From Aptenodytes patagonicus (taxonomy: Eukaryota; Chordata; Aves; Sphenisciformes; Spheniscidae), in contig NC_134963.1 in the NCBI RefSeq assembly GCF_965638725.1, positions 8,315,501-8,379,500 of the forward strand: 64,000 bases of DNA. Direction: 5' to 3'. Both the position numbers and the translations under genes were made by a program. Shown here piece after piece: positions 1-11,100 of the stretch (positions within the stretch are counted from its first letter, which is position 1; each line of letters opens with the position of its first letter). Under the pieces are notes generated by a model. That model was not told the origin of the DNA and did no database searches. It worked only from the letters and a program-made list of their open reading frames with translations.

Positions 1-3000
1 CTCCATTTCACATTCACAGAGAATGCTGTGACTTTTATCTATATCCGCTTTTAGATATGGGATCCTGCTGGTTGCTACTGGCTTCGGAAAAACTGCAGAG
101 GTACATTGCTATATGATATAATCATCATTTTTGTACAAAGAAGATGTCATCGTGCTAACATATAAAGTTATAAAAACATACAGGTTATAAAAATATGTTA
201 AAATGATACATTTAATCGTAACCATGTTTTGTGTGCCTAGACTTTTATTGCGAATTAGACATAGCTGTGTCATGGAATTTCAAGTGCTTTGTCTTTGTAG
301 GAAGAACCCAAATTCAATTTTCCATGTTGATTTCATAAGAGTGATCTGTGTCTTAGAAGAAGCGGAACTCCTGAAATTTGTCAGATTTTTAAGCATTACT
401 TAGTGAAGTAGGATTCATACGATAATTCAGTGAATTGACTGATCTTTTTCCATTATGGTGATGATTCTGTGACTATAAATATGATTGCTTTCATTTCTTG
501 TCTTAAACTGAAGTCTTTAATTTTATGGAATTAATTAAATACCTGTATTTTAAGAAACTATTTGATTTCCAATACTTGGTTCATCTGTGCATTTTTTGAA
601 TCTCTTAGGTAATGAGGTGGGACAGAATAAGAAAGTGAATCAAAGGATACTCCTTTTCATAAAGTTCAAGTCAAGACTGAAGAGTATACCTGCCCGCCAG
701 TTATAGTCCTGGCATATGAGATGATGAATGTCACATGAGTGTCATGCTCATGGCTGTCTGTATTTTATATAATTTCTGGCCCTAGCTGAGAGATAATCAT
801 CTAATCTCTGCAGCGAGGCCACGGAGAGAATAAGACATGAAAACAGAACTTTGTTAAATCGACACAACTTTCACCTTTTGGTTAGAGTGATTTTGTGCAA
901 CGCTTCATGTACACAGAGGAGCTCCATTTTCCATCAATTAAGTTTCCCGTGACCAAACAAAGATTTTGAAACAGATCTACCATATTTAATGTATCAGATT
1001 CCTCAAGCTTCCTTCACTTTACCTGCAACATCAGTGTAACTTCTTCACCTTGGCAACTGACGATTTCTTGCACTTCAGTTAAACATTTTGGAAATAGATT
1101 AAATTAGTCTCGCTACTACCTCTTCAGACTTCCAATACCTGAACATTTTAACTCTACAATAAAGATTAGCAGAGAGTCTCTTGAACTTCAGTTTAATCCT
1201 CTGGTTTAAGGGTCAGCAAAACTAAACTATCAGCATCCCTGCCAACTGCAGCTGCAGCAAACTGACATGCATGTATGACATTTCTAAAGGTGATCTGAAA
1301 GGCTTTTCATATTTGGCAAGACCTCAACTCTTATTTTCTCTTACAAGTGCTGATGATACAATCAATACTTAATATAAGGGCAAAGTGATGGGCAATCTAC
1401 AAAACCCCCATAAATGGATTTTGGTCCAATGGTAGACAAGGGGATGGAGGAATGAACATCTCAGTCACCCATGGGGTTTTTTACAAAGAGAGGAGTCCTG
1501 GCCACGACCAGCCACTCAGTCCAGCTTAAGATTTCACTGCGGTAGAAACATAAAGCAGAGGGATAGAAAACTTTTTTTTTTCCTCCTCACAGTTCTGGCA
1601 CATCTGTTATTCCCCTGACCACATCCCATTTGGGGAATTGCACATATTCACTAATGATATTCTGGCAGTAACCTGGAGAGAGAGAGAAGTACAGTGACCA
1701 TTTTGTGAGGTTATCACTCATCTTTAGGACAGCCTGCTTTGCAGGCTGTAGAGATGTTTTGGGATGATTTTTTCAGGTAAACAGGGCATTCCAAGAGCTG
1801 TATGGGGCAAATATTCCTTGTACTACTTTAGTAACGCTCTCAGCTGCAGCAGGAAACTGAAAGCTTTTCTCTGGCCTTTATGTCTTGGCAGACAATAACA
1901 GAGTCACAAATTTTGTTTTCTAAGATAACATTTGAAGATCTTAAACATAAGAACACAGAACAAAACCCCAGACCTCTTCGAAATGAGCAAGGAAACTACA
2001 TTGACTGCAGTGAAACTGGGGTTTATCTCACATTCTGATTTGGGGTATGCAGAGGATCCTTCACTCAGTTATAAGGAAAGACAAACAAAACAATGAAGCT
2101 CGTCTGAATTCAGGTTCATATTTTGTTCCATTGAGAAACTCAATTTTAAATTCTCTTAATCTGATTGTTTTTTTAACCTCAGTACAACTATCTTGGTTTG
2201 AATTTTCTTTTGCTGACCCTATACGACAAACACAAGTAATTATTATTCTCGTGTTAAAATTGTCACTGAAGATATAATCCTCGTATGACATACAAAATAC
2301 ACACTTTCAGCAAACAAACACTGAAATTTGTATGCCCATGAAATGACTTTTTTATTACAAAGGGCAATTGATATCAAAGTACCATTCATATCTTATTTGC
2401 AACAGCTTTACAAGCACCTGGTTTAACTATACAGGAAGTAAACTTTTATATTTGTATTTTTTTAAAGGAAGACTATTACTATAACTTCAGCAGTCTCAAA
2501 GCCTGGTGCAAAGTTCATTGAAGTATGTGGACACCTCTTCCCCAGATTTCAGGAGGTCTAAAGTGCCATTGCTCCATGGGATTATGACTGAAAATCATTC
2601 ATACAACCTATGCTGGTAACTGTTCAGTGTCCTAGAAAGTCACGCGCAAAATAAACATGCCAATAAAACCCTTCCTGACTTTTAAAGTACCTGATCACAA
2701 AACCCCTGTATTACTGTTTCTTATTTTGTAATATTTGTTGAAGTAGACTTTCAGAACTGACCATTTTGGAGATGATGGTTCCAGACGCTATACAAAGGCC
2801 GTGACTGATCTGAAAATTGTAAATATTTCAATGGCAATCTGAGTAGAGAGCTATCTGGCCACATTCCTCATCATAGGAAACAAAAAAATATGTTTATCGC
2901 TTAGGAACCTATGAAACAAATTGACACAAATGAAGAAAAAAACACACAGTGATATTTATTGTTCCATACTTGCAAAATTCTTCACAGCTGAGACATCTCA

Positions 3001-4028
3001 GAGAGCTGCATTTGTTTGCAAGATCTCACAGCACCAAATAAGTCTAATTACACCTACACTGAAAGGTACTTTAGAACATTTTTCTGTGTTTTGGGTTTTT
3101 TGTTTTTTTTTTTAAAAAAAGAGATTGGGAAAAATGGCCTAATGAAATCATGTTTAGTCTTTTTACTGAGAAGCTGAATGCATCCAAACTAAGTATTTAA
3201 AAATAACTGGAGTTCATGTCCATTTTCCCAACTTATTAGAAATGTTACGGGACAGTTTTCTCTGTCATTGACATGAGCTCATTAATATTTAAAATCAACT
3301 TTAAGCATTTATTCCCTGCCTTGCAGAGTCAATGATTTATAAATAGGAATATGTTTCAAAGCACCTGATAATGGAGCATTAGGAGAAATGCACTTGTTTT
3401 TAAAGGAAACATTTTGCATTCATGAAAAGGAAAGGAAATGCTGGTGTTAAAAGGCAGCAAGGCTTTTATCACCTTTTTGCACAGATCCAGCAACCGCATC
3501 CCAACAGCAAGGAGTTCCTCACAAATAACAGCATTTTCCTTGTGCAGCAATGTTTGCTTCTCCAAAACATACAGTTAGCAAATATCGATGATACTCACTG
3601 CAAACACACCTTTGCAAAAAAGGTTTTGATCTGCAATCAGTTCGCGGCATGAAGGAGGAAGCCGAGGAAGATGCCTTCCCTAGCACAACGTTATTTACAG
3701 ATGCAATCCACCTTGCAAATGCAATAGTAATGTTTCCTCTCAAAAAATCTTTTGGCACTTCTACGGTTTTATTCCACCCCTCCTTATTTCTACCACCATC
3801 AAGTTCATGCAAAAAATAAAAATTGAGTGAATTTATATAACAAATGGATCCCTGCATGCCCCCAGGATGCTGAACCCGGGCAGCTGTGCAAGGAAAACGG
3901 CCTGCTTCCCGGGGCCTAAGACACTTCCTAGAAATAATTCCCTTAAAAATCAGCAGGATTCACAATATCTCTGCAGCCCGTTTAGAAGAAATCCTGCGCA
4001 TCCCCACTCCCCTGTCGGTGCTACTCAC
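1..4028 (-). other. SVOP: SVOP intron 1 (partial) and flank, no exon recognised
   Basis: This AT-rich stretch follows the splice donor of the first SVOP coding exon on the minus strand (gtgagt starting at 4028 and reading leftward) and is read as part of intron 1. I looked for the next SVOP exon, the acidic N-terminal segment before the first membrane helix, and did not find it, so it should lie left of the window. Open frames here, such as 3519-3857 (-), resemble nothing I know. No repeat family was recognised. Confidence 0.6.
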
Positions 4029-4063
4029 GGCAGCTGTCTCAGCTGGAATAAATCATCCTCCAT
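4029..4063 (-). CDS. SVOP: SVOP, first coding exon (synaptic vesicle 2-related protein), partial gene
   Basis: On the minus strand an ATG at 4063-4061 opens the peptide MEDDLFQLRQLP, which matches the start of vertebrate SVOP (human MEEDLFQLRQLP) almost exactly. The exon stops after two bases of the Pro codon at 4029, at a good donor (gtgagt). The start has a strong context, G at -3 and G at +4. SVOP is a 12-helix transporter-like protein of synaptic vesicles in the SV2/major facilitator family; its substrate is unsettled. Only 11 codons plus 2 bases lie here; the rest is left of the window. It is divergent to USP30, as in mammals. An upstream in-frame ATG at 4222 lies in the pentamer repeat and is not used in known orthologues. 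Confidence 0.86.
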
Positions 4064-4480
4064 TGCCGGGCTGCGTCTGGAGGAGCTGCTCTCATCGCTC
4101 TCGCATGGCGGGGATGGCTGGAGCTGCGGGCGGGCAGGCGCGGGCGGCTGGACAGCTCCGGCGGCGGCCGGCAGCCCGCACCGAGCGGCACGGGAATGGC
4201 TCGGCACGGCTCGGCTAGGCACGGCTCGGCACGGCTCGGCTCGGCTCGGCTAGGCACGGCTCGGCTCAGCTCGGCTCGGCTCGGCTCGGCTCGGTGGGGC
4301 GGGCAGAGGCGGCGGGGCGGCCGCGGCCCGGCGGCCGGCAGCTCCCTCCCCTTCCCGTCCCTGCTCTGGGGGTGCTACCTGCCAGCCCGGCCAGGGCCGG
4401 GGCTCGGCTCCCGTGTCACCGCCGGTCCTTGTCCCCTCGGGGATCGGTGTCTGATGACCGGTCCATCGGCAGGGTGCAGT
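4040..4480 (-). promoter_or_regulatory. SVOP: CpG-rich promoter and 5'UTR region of SVOP
   Basis: GC- and CpG-dense stretch around and upstream of the SVOP start codon, in sharp contrast to the AT-rich DNA on both sides. No TATA box was seen. It contains the pentamer repeat at about 4196-4296. The exact transcription start cannot be placed. Confidence 0.6.
4196..4296. repeat. Degenerate GGCTC/GGCAC pentamer tandem repeat
   Basis: About 100 bases built from the unit ctcgg/gctcg with variants such as gcacggctcg, roughly twenty units in a row. On the SVOP sense strand it reads as repeated gccga. It lies 133-233 bases before the SVOP ATG, so in the 5'UTR or core promoter. It produces spurious Ser/Ala/Arg-rich open frames on both strands. 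Confidence 0.85.
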
Positions 4481-7019
4481 CTCGGGGAGTATCACAGACT
4501 AGGAGAAAATGGACAGGATGGAGACATCCACGAGGAAAGCCAAGCCAAGTTGGTTTAGATGCCTCCGCTCCCAGGAGGACAGCAAAGGGTCTTCTGGGGA
4601 ACACGAGCGGCAGAACTGCTGAATTTTGGTGAGGGGCTTCGCAGAAAATTACATTGTTACAGTGAACGCTTCGGGAACCCACGGACAGTTCCTGTATGTG
4701 ATCTCTCGTAGCGTCCTGGTAGGGCTTCTGAGCGTGCACTCCTCAGACGCAGAATGAGATTAGTTTGTGAAAACCTCAATTACTTACCTGAAAAGATATA
4801 CTGTCACCCTGGCACATTCATCCCTGTAGGCCTTCTCCTTCAATTGGAAGAGACAGTTTATTTGTGCGTATGCCTGCACTTACAGAAGAATCCTTTGCAG
4901 AGAAAGGCCTGCAGGAGAAAATGAAGAGGAAATATATGCTAGGAAGATGACTAGGAGACATTTGATGTGATTAAAATTTAAAATACATTTGACAAATAGG
5001 AGAAATGGCCTGAAATCAACAAGACAATGTCAAATTAAGACAGGTGAAAAGCGCTACAGTGAGGAAGAAGAATTAAGTTGTACAAATTCAGGTCAGGGAA
5101 CACTGGATGATGCAAGAGGCTTGGGCTTAGCTATGACAAACCAAACACGCTTCAGTTTGTGAATGGCAGTTGTTCAACGATCACACAGATTTAGTCTGTG
5201 ACACTAAATATTGAAAATGTTAGCAGGTTTTAGTATTTATAAGAAAGGACTTGCAGCTGACCTAGCTAGGGTTTCAGCTTCCTTAAAAATAGTGAGAATA
5301 ACTGTTTAATGAAGTATTTGTGGCTGGGAGTGGAATCCAGATGCCTACGTGTAGACATCGGCTCCATTTTAGGTAACTGTCTATCTCCTGTGGCCTCCAG
5401 CTGTGGATTTTGCACAGGACTATATGGTGGATCACACAGGACCACGTGGATATCTCAGGCACCTTAGGGCTCTCTCAGATGGATCAAGATACCTGTGCTT
5501 AGGCAACTGAATACTACCCTAAAAGTGTGATAAAAAACAATTTTAACTGCCTGAAATGCATGCATGTTCTGTGATATATTCTCAAAAGCAATTAAAAAAA
5601 GGCTTTTTCAGCGAACAAGTTTTGAGAACTCGTTCAGGATGTGTTTGGTATCTCCCTCTGCTCTCCACTCTTTGTCACCTCTCTTGCCGTTTTCTGCTTA
5701 CCCTTCACAGACACACAGATTTCCATAAACAACACGACTCTTCAGCTCTGCACCCTTTTACTTGTCTTTGAATTGGGTGGTGACGCGTTCGGACTGACGA
5801 ACGGCAATGTTCCAGCTATTTGTTACCATAAAGGAGCTCAGCAGTTTATTTGGAATGAAAGGCAGCCTGGCCCATCGCAATTAAAAAATGAAAGGCCTCA
5901 GTGGATAAAACTGGTCTACCAACACCTTCCAGATTGTCAAGATTTATGTTTCCTCTTCTGAAAATGTGGGTTAAAGAAACTATAGTCCAATGCTTTAAAT
6001 GATCCAGAAGTCTGTTCTGTTTCACTGGGTAAAATACTGTAGATAAAATCAGTACAATGGGAGGAGTTATTGAACTGAAACTTCCAGAGGAAAGCAGTCA
6101 TTGTGGGCCTTTATCAGAGCGGTCTCAGCAGAGCAGCCTGACTGAATTCCAGGATGAGATTTATCCACAAAACATGAATTCACAGAGACTCTGGGTTGCT
6201 TCTCCCAAAAACTTGTGAGAAAATGGCATTTTTCAAGCACAGTTTTAGCTTCTATGTTCATTGCATAAGCAACAACTTTCTTTTTAGAATACAGCAGCTA
6301 AATTACTTTTTTACAAAATAAGGTCCAATTTTCTGGTAAGTTAAGGGTGTGAGATTTGGCCTCTAAGCACGCTGGTTCTTTTGTCTCACGTATTTAATGT
6401 GCATGAGACAGCCATGAGAATGGTACGTTGCACACGTACACTGCAGCTGTCAGGACGACTTTATTTCTTCACATCCGTCTTCTCCTCTGTCTGTCGCTCC
6501 CCTGTTTCTCTCAGCCTCTTGCTGCCTGCTCTCCTACTCTCCAGACTGCTCTCCTCTTACGAATGGCCTTCTGGCACACGTGGAGCAATGTCAGGCGAAC
6601 AAGGACTCGGCCAAAAAGACACACGGGGTGTGCCAGACACTTCGCTAACAAAGGTCGTTGGAATTAATCTGGGGAGGTGTGAAGAGGGAGACTGTTACCT
6701 GCCAGGCCCACAGACACGATCAGCAGCTGCCATCTCGAGGTGCTCTCTAAAGCTGCATGGGTCAGTCATCCTGCCTGCAAGCGCTCCCGGATGCCTCCTC
6801 TCCTGGCACTGACGTGAAATACTTCTTTCTCTAAACAGTCCCCAAAATGCATCAGTTAAAAACAAAACCTAACAGCACTAGGTGGAGAGCAAACAGAGCG
6901 GGGCCCTCAGATATCAGGTACAGAGGGAGAGGGCGTCAAGGCAGTACGGAGGAGCCTCAGGGCTGGCGTGTGCTATGTGGTGACGAGAGCTGTTCTTTCT
7001 CCGTGGGGTTTGGACGGTT
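4481..7019. other. Intergenic DNA between SVOP and USP30
   Basis: No exon of a known gene was recognised on either strand. Open frames such as 5641-5961 (+) and 6381-6812 (+) lack recognisable domains or consistent splice signals and look like chance. It may hold enhancers for the divergent genes, but I can point to none. Confidence 0.5.
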
Positions 7020-7020
7020 T

Positions 7021-7270
7021 CACAGAATCGTAGAATCGTTTAGGTTGGAAAAGACCTTTAAGATCATAAAGTCCAACCGTTAACATAACACTGCCAAGTC
7101 CACCGCTAAACCATGTCCCTAAACACCACATCTACATGTCTTTTAAATACCTCCAAGGGTGGCGACTCAACCACTTCCCCGGACAGCCTGTTCCAATGCT
7201 TGACAACCCTTTCGGTGAAGAAATTTGTCCTAATATCCAATCTAAACCTGCCCTGGCACAACTTGAGCTT
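7021..7270 (-). mobile_element. CR1 LINE 3' fragment (avian)
   Basis: Reading the plus strand, tcacagaatcgtagaatcgt followed by the gttggaaaagacc segment is the reverse complement of the CR1 3' end, which terminates in short attctatga-type repeats. Similarity runs to about 7269 (cctggcacaacttgag). The copy is 5'-truncated, as nearly all CR1 copies are, and carries no coding capacity. It is a diverged relative of the copy at 48545-48820 in the opposite orientation and sits just before the USP30 CpG island. Confidence 0.85.
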
Positions 7271-7316
7271 GTGGGATTTAAGTGTCCCACCTCCTCCCCA
7301 CAGCTTTGAGCCGACT

Positions 7317-7336
7317 CCCCCCCCCCCCCCCCCCCC
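7317..7336. repeat. Poly-C run of 20
   Basis: Twenty consecutive C on the plus strand at the left border of the USP30 CpG island. The G-rich minus strand could fold as a G-quadruplex. The exact length is unreliable in assemblies. Confidence 0.85.
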
Positions 7337-7339
7337 AAA

Positions 7340-8170
7340 GCCGGCGTCCCCTCAGGAGGGCCGCGGGGCTGCCAGGGACCGGGCAGCGCGGGGGTCGATG
7401 TCCGTTACACCCGCCTTCCCCCGGCCTTGCCCGCTTGACGGGCCGGCTCGGAGCGGGCCGGTGCCCCCCCCCTTCCCCGCGGCCTTAGCGACCGGCCGCC
7501 TGCCGCCGCCCGTTGCTAGGGGCGGTCCGCGCGCTAACCGGGCACCCCGCGCCACTTCCGGCGCTCCGCCGCCCCGTCCGCCGCGCCGCCTGGCCGCGGG
7601 GCGCTGGTTCCGGCGGGGGCGATGCTGCCCGGCGGCGCCGCGGAGGCGGACGGGGCGGTGCGGCGGTTGCTGCGGGCCGGCGCGGTGGCCAGGTCAGCGG
7701 GGACGGCCCGGGCGGGGTGGGGGCGGCCCGGCTCGGCCCGGTGCGGGCGGGGGCCGCGGCGGCGGCCGCCCGGGCGGCGTGGCCGGGTCAGCGGTCGAGG
7801 CCGGCCCTTCCCTTCCCTTCCCTTCCCCGAGCCAGGCGCCGGGAACGATACCGGGAGGAGGACGTTAAGGCGTGCGGGAGCCTCCTGGACGTCCGCCGCC
7901 TCCCCCCTGCCCCTACCCCCGCGTCCGCGCGTCCGGTGCGCGTCGCTGCAGCCAGCGGTAGCGACTCCCCGGTTGTTTTTTGTATTTCTTTCCCCGTTCC
8001 AGGTATAAAGTGATGAAGAACTGGGGCGTTATCGGGGGGGTCGCCGCCGCTCTGGCGGCGGGGATGTACGTGCTGTGGGGTCCCATCACCGAGAGGAAGA
8101 GGCGCAGGAAAGGTAGGGAGGGCCGCGGAGCCGCCAGCCTGCCTCGGGCGCGGGGAAACAGCCCGGCGCC
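7340..8170 (+). promoter_or_regulatory. USP30: CpG-island promoter of USP30
   Basis: Very CpG-rich DNA covering the start codon at 7622, the first exon, the first intron and exon 2. An ETS/GABP-type site (acttccgg, 7554-7561) lies about 65 bases before the ATG, and a second ggttccgg follows at about 7605-7612. GABP sites are common in promoters of mitochondrial genes. There is no TATA box. Confidence 0.7.
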
Positions 8171-11100
8171 GGTTCGTCTGCGCGCTCTCCTGGGCGTTGG
8201 AAGCGCACCTCTTTCTGGGTTTTATTATTCGCTTCTGCAGTTTATTTTCTCTCGCTAAAGATAAAATTTTGGTCGCTGTCCTGTTTAGAAATGTCACGAA
8301 TTAAAAAAATCCGTATTGACTACTGTTACTTACGTAATTTATTAATTGTATCAATTGACATTTTTCTGAAGTTGTGACTCATCAGACATATTTTTGTGTC
8401 TCGTGCCGAGTTCATTACTGAACGGCTGCAGATAACGCACTGTATTTTATTTCGCATTTTGGAATGCAAAACACACGTGTTCTTACGGAACATTAGTACA
8501 AGAGAAGTTAGAGTCTCTCGCTAAGCAGAGTTGCACAGAAATCCTTCTTGTTAATCCTTGCCAACCCAGGAGTTTTCGTAACAACGCACCGATCTGAGCA
8601 AAAGGGACAGGCGTCACCAAACCAAGCCGAGGCGCGCAACGGCGCAGCGGTGACCTCACGGGCTCCTGTAAACTTGCACAATGCGGGGCTCCTACGCTGC
8701 GTACGGGAAGCAAGAATTTTACAGTTTGTACGGTAACTTGCAGATAACCCTGAGCCTTAGTGTTGTTGATAGAGGGCTATTCCTATCAGGAAAAGGGAGT
8801 ATTTTTCAAAGAAATTGAAAGAAGATTTTCACAGCGGTGTAAGTCTCAGAGAGCACCACGTACATAAACACTTTACAGCATGCTGTCGCGCATACCAGGT
8901 CTCCTAGTTTTCACTGGGTGCAAGTACCAGATAAAGGGAAAAAAATTAATTTTAATACCTAACGCAACACCTGCTACTGAAAAATAGTAAGGTTTTCCTA
9001 GACTTCATGCTGCCAACCTTTACACTTCTATTTGTAGGGCTTGTACCTGGCCTTCTTAACTTAGGAAACACCTGTTTCATGAACTCTTTGCTGCAAGGCT
9101 TATCCTCCTGTCCGTCTTTCATCAAGTGGCTGGAGGAATTTACAGCGCAATACAAGACAGACCAGCAGCAGCCCCCTGAGCATCGGTACTTGTCGCTTAC
9201 TTTGCTGCATCTCCTAAGAGGTACCGTAACATTTTCATGTCGTGATAAACCAAGAAGAAAATACTTAGCATAAATGTTAGCGTTCCTGGCCTCCTTTCCT
9301 AAAGAGAGGACGATGATGTGGTCTTGTGGTCTTCTCTTTTTAATTTCCCTCTGCTACCTTTGAACTCATTGGCCAAGTTCAACCGAATTTCACAGAGGGG
9401 GGGTAGAGATCCAAAAGGTGTTAAGTAACCGTACCCAGCCTGAGCAACGCAGGGCCCAGCTGCATCTGTCCCCAGAGCTGTTTGTTTCCTGGCCAGCAGC
9501 TGAAAGCTTTCAGGTTTTGTTTGACGCGCCCGGCAATCGAGGAGCAGTGGGCAGCCAACCCAGCGTCGTGGCACGCGGCTCCGAAGAAGCCGTTTGCCAG
9601 CAGGTTGAACAAATCGAGGCAGAGGGCAACGGTGGTGCCGAAAATGCGGTTATGGCACCCATTGCCGCAGGCTTTAACGCATTTGCCGTTCACAGAGCAT
9701 TAATGGCGAAAACAGTATGCATATGGACTCAGTATAATTGAAGAAATGGGAAAAATATTATCACAATTAGATGGACACTCAGAATTCTACGTAAAAGAAA
9801 AAGAATGCATTAGAAAATAATTTAAGCATTTTTTCCCAAGCTTACTATTTTACCCAAAATATGAACTGTTAAATGAGGTACTTTGTATGATGTTGGATAC
9901 AAACGTTAGAGCCTCTAAGCCCAATTTGGTAACCCGTTTCAGACTTGCCCTTGTGCTAAATTCGTGTATCAGATACACCCTATTTAAGCACTCAAAATAT
10001 TTAAGCAATTCGTTGGCTCTCCCTGGCTTTCCTCACAGGGCTTTGTTTTCAGGGAAAGCCACTGGAAGTTTTCATCTCTCAGGATACTGTTCATACTAAA
10101 ATTGTGCCCGTTAAGCATGTACATTTAACTGACGTAGGGATGATGGGGCGTTAATACTGGGGTTTCTGTGACATGTAAAGTACCCATTTCTACCCAATCC
10201 ACTAGTAAAAATTTGTCTTTCCAGACAGTGTTTATATTTATTCTCTCTGTATCAGTTAGTTGAGAAACCTTTAAATTTGCATATGTATTAGATGAGGAGA
10301 ACGTATGCAGTCAGTTAGCCTGAGTCAGATGAGAATGGTAATTAATACATACTAGTTTGATTGTCGTTGTCCACCTGTCTTAATCAAGAATAACTGCTGT
10401 AGTCGATTATATGATGCTTAAGTAACAGAAAGTCTAAAATAAACAGATTTGTGTTCTAACCGTTCTTTGTGGCTCCCTCTGACGTTTTTAAATGCAATGT
10501 CTCTAGCTTTATCCTGTCAAGAGGCAACAGAAGATGACGTCCTGGATGCAAGCTGCCTGTTAGAAGTTTTAAGGATGTACAGGTGGCAGATCTCATCATT
10601 TGAAGAGCAGGTGATCACAGAATTCAAGTTAGACTGCCCGATATACACCTCAGTGCTTAGATACGGAATAACAGAAAATTGAAGCTATGGGTACTAATAG
10701 CCCTGAGTGTCAAATCTGAATCTTTGCTGTAGCGAAAAGTTTGCTTTAAAACGTGAAGGAAAACGACCATGTGATTGATGACTGGTGTTTTCAGTTTGCT
10801 TAGATATTCGTCATGGAAACCCTGGCTGCTTCAAAACCTCATACTTAATTACCATCAGATTTGGTACAGTGGAGCCAGTAATACTAAAATAGAACGGATA
10901 CAGCCCTAAATTCGCTATAGATAACGGGTCTATGCTAACGTGCCCTGCTGCTTCGAGGGACGGACTCCACTTCACTAACACTTCCAAATTTAGTTACATG
11001 TAACATACAAGATTTCTAACTCTTGTTTTCGGCATTTGCAGCCCCTAAGTAAGTGCAGCTGGACGATGAACTCGATCAATTATCTCACTCATGAAATATG

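Noticed and set aside
3519-3857. Open frame of 112 codons on the minus strand in SVOP intron 1
   Set aside because: Does not match SVOP or any family I know; no proper splice context for an exon; likely chance.
4039-4558. Several Ser/Ala/Arg-rich frames on both strands
   Set aside because: Produced by the GGCTC repeat and GC-rich CpG island, not by codon selection.
5641-5961. Open frame of 106 codons between SVOP and USP30
   Set aside because: No domain, no conserved motif, AT-rich surroundings; a start and stop by chance.
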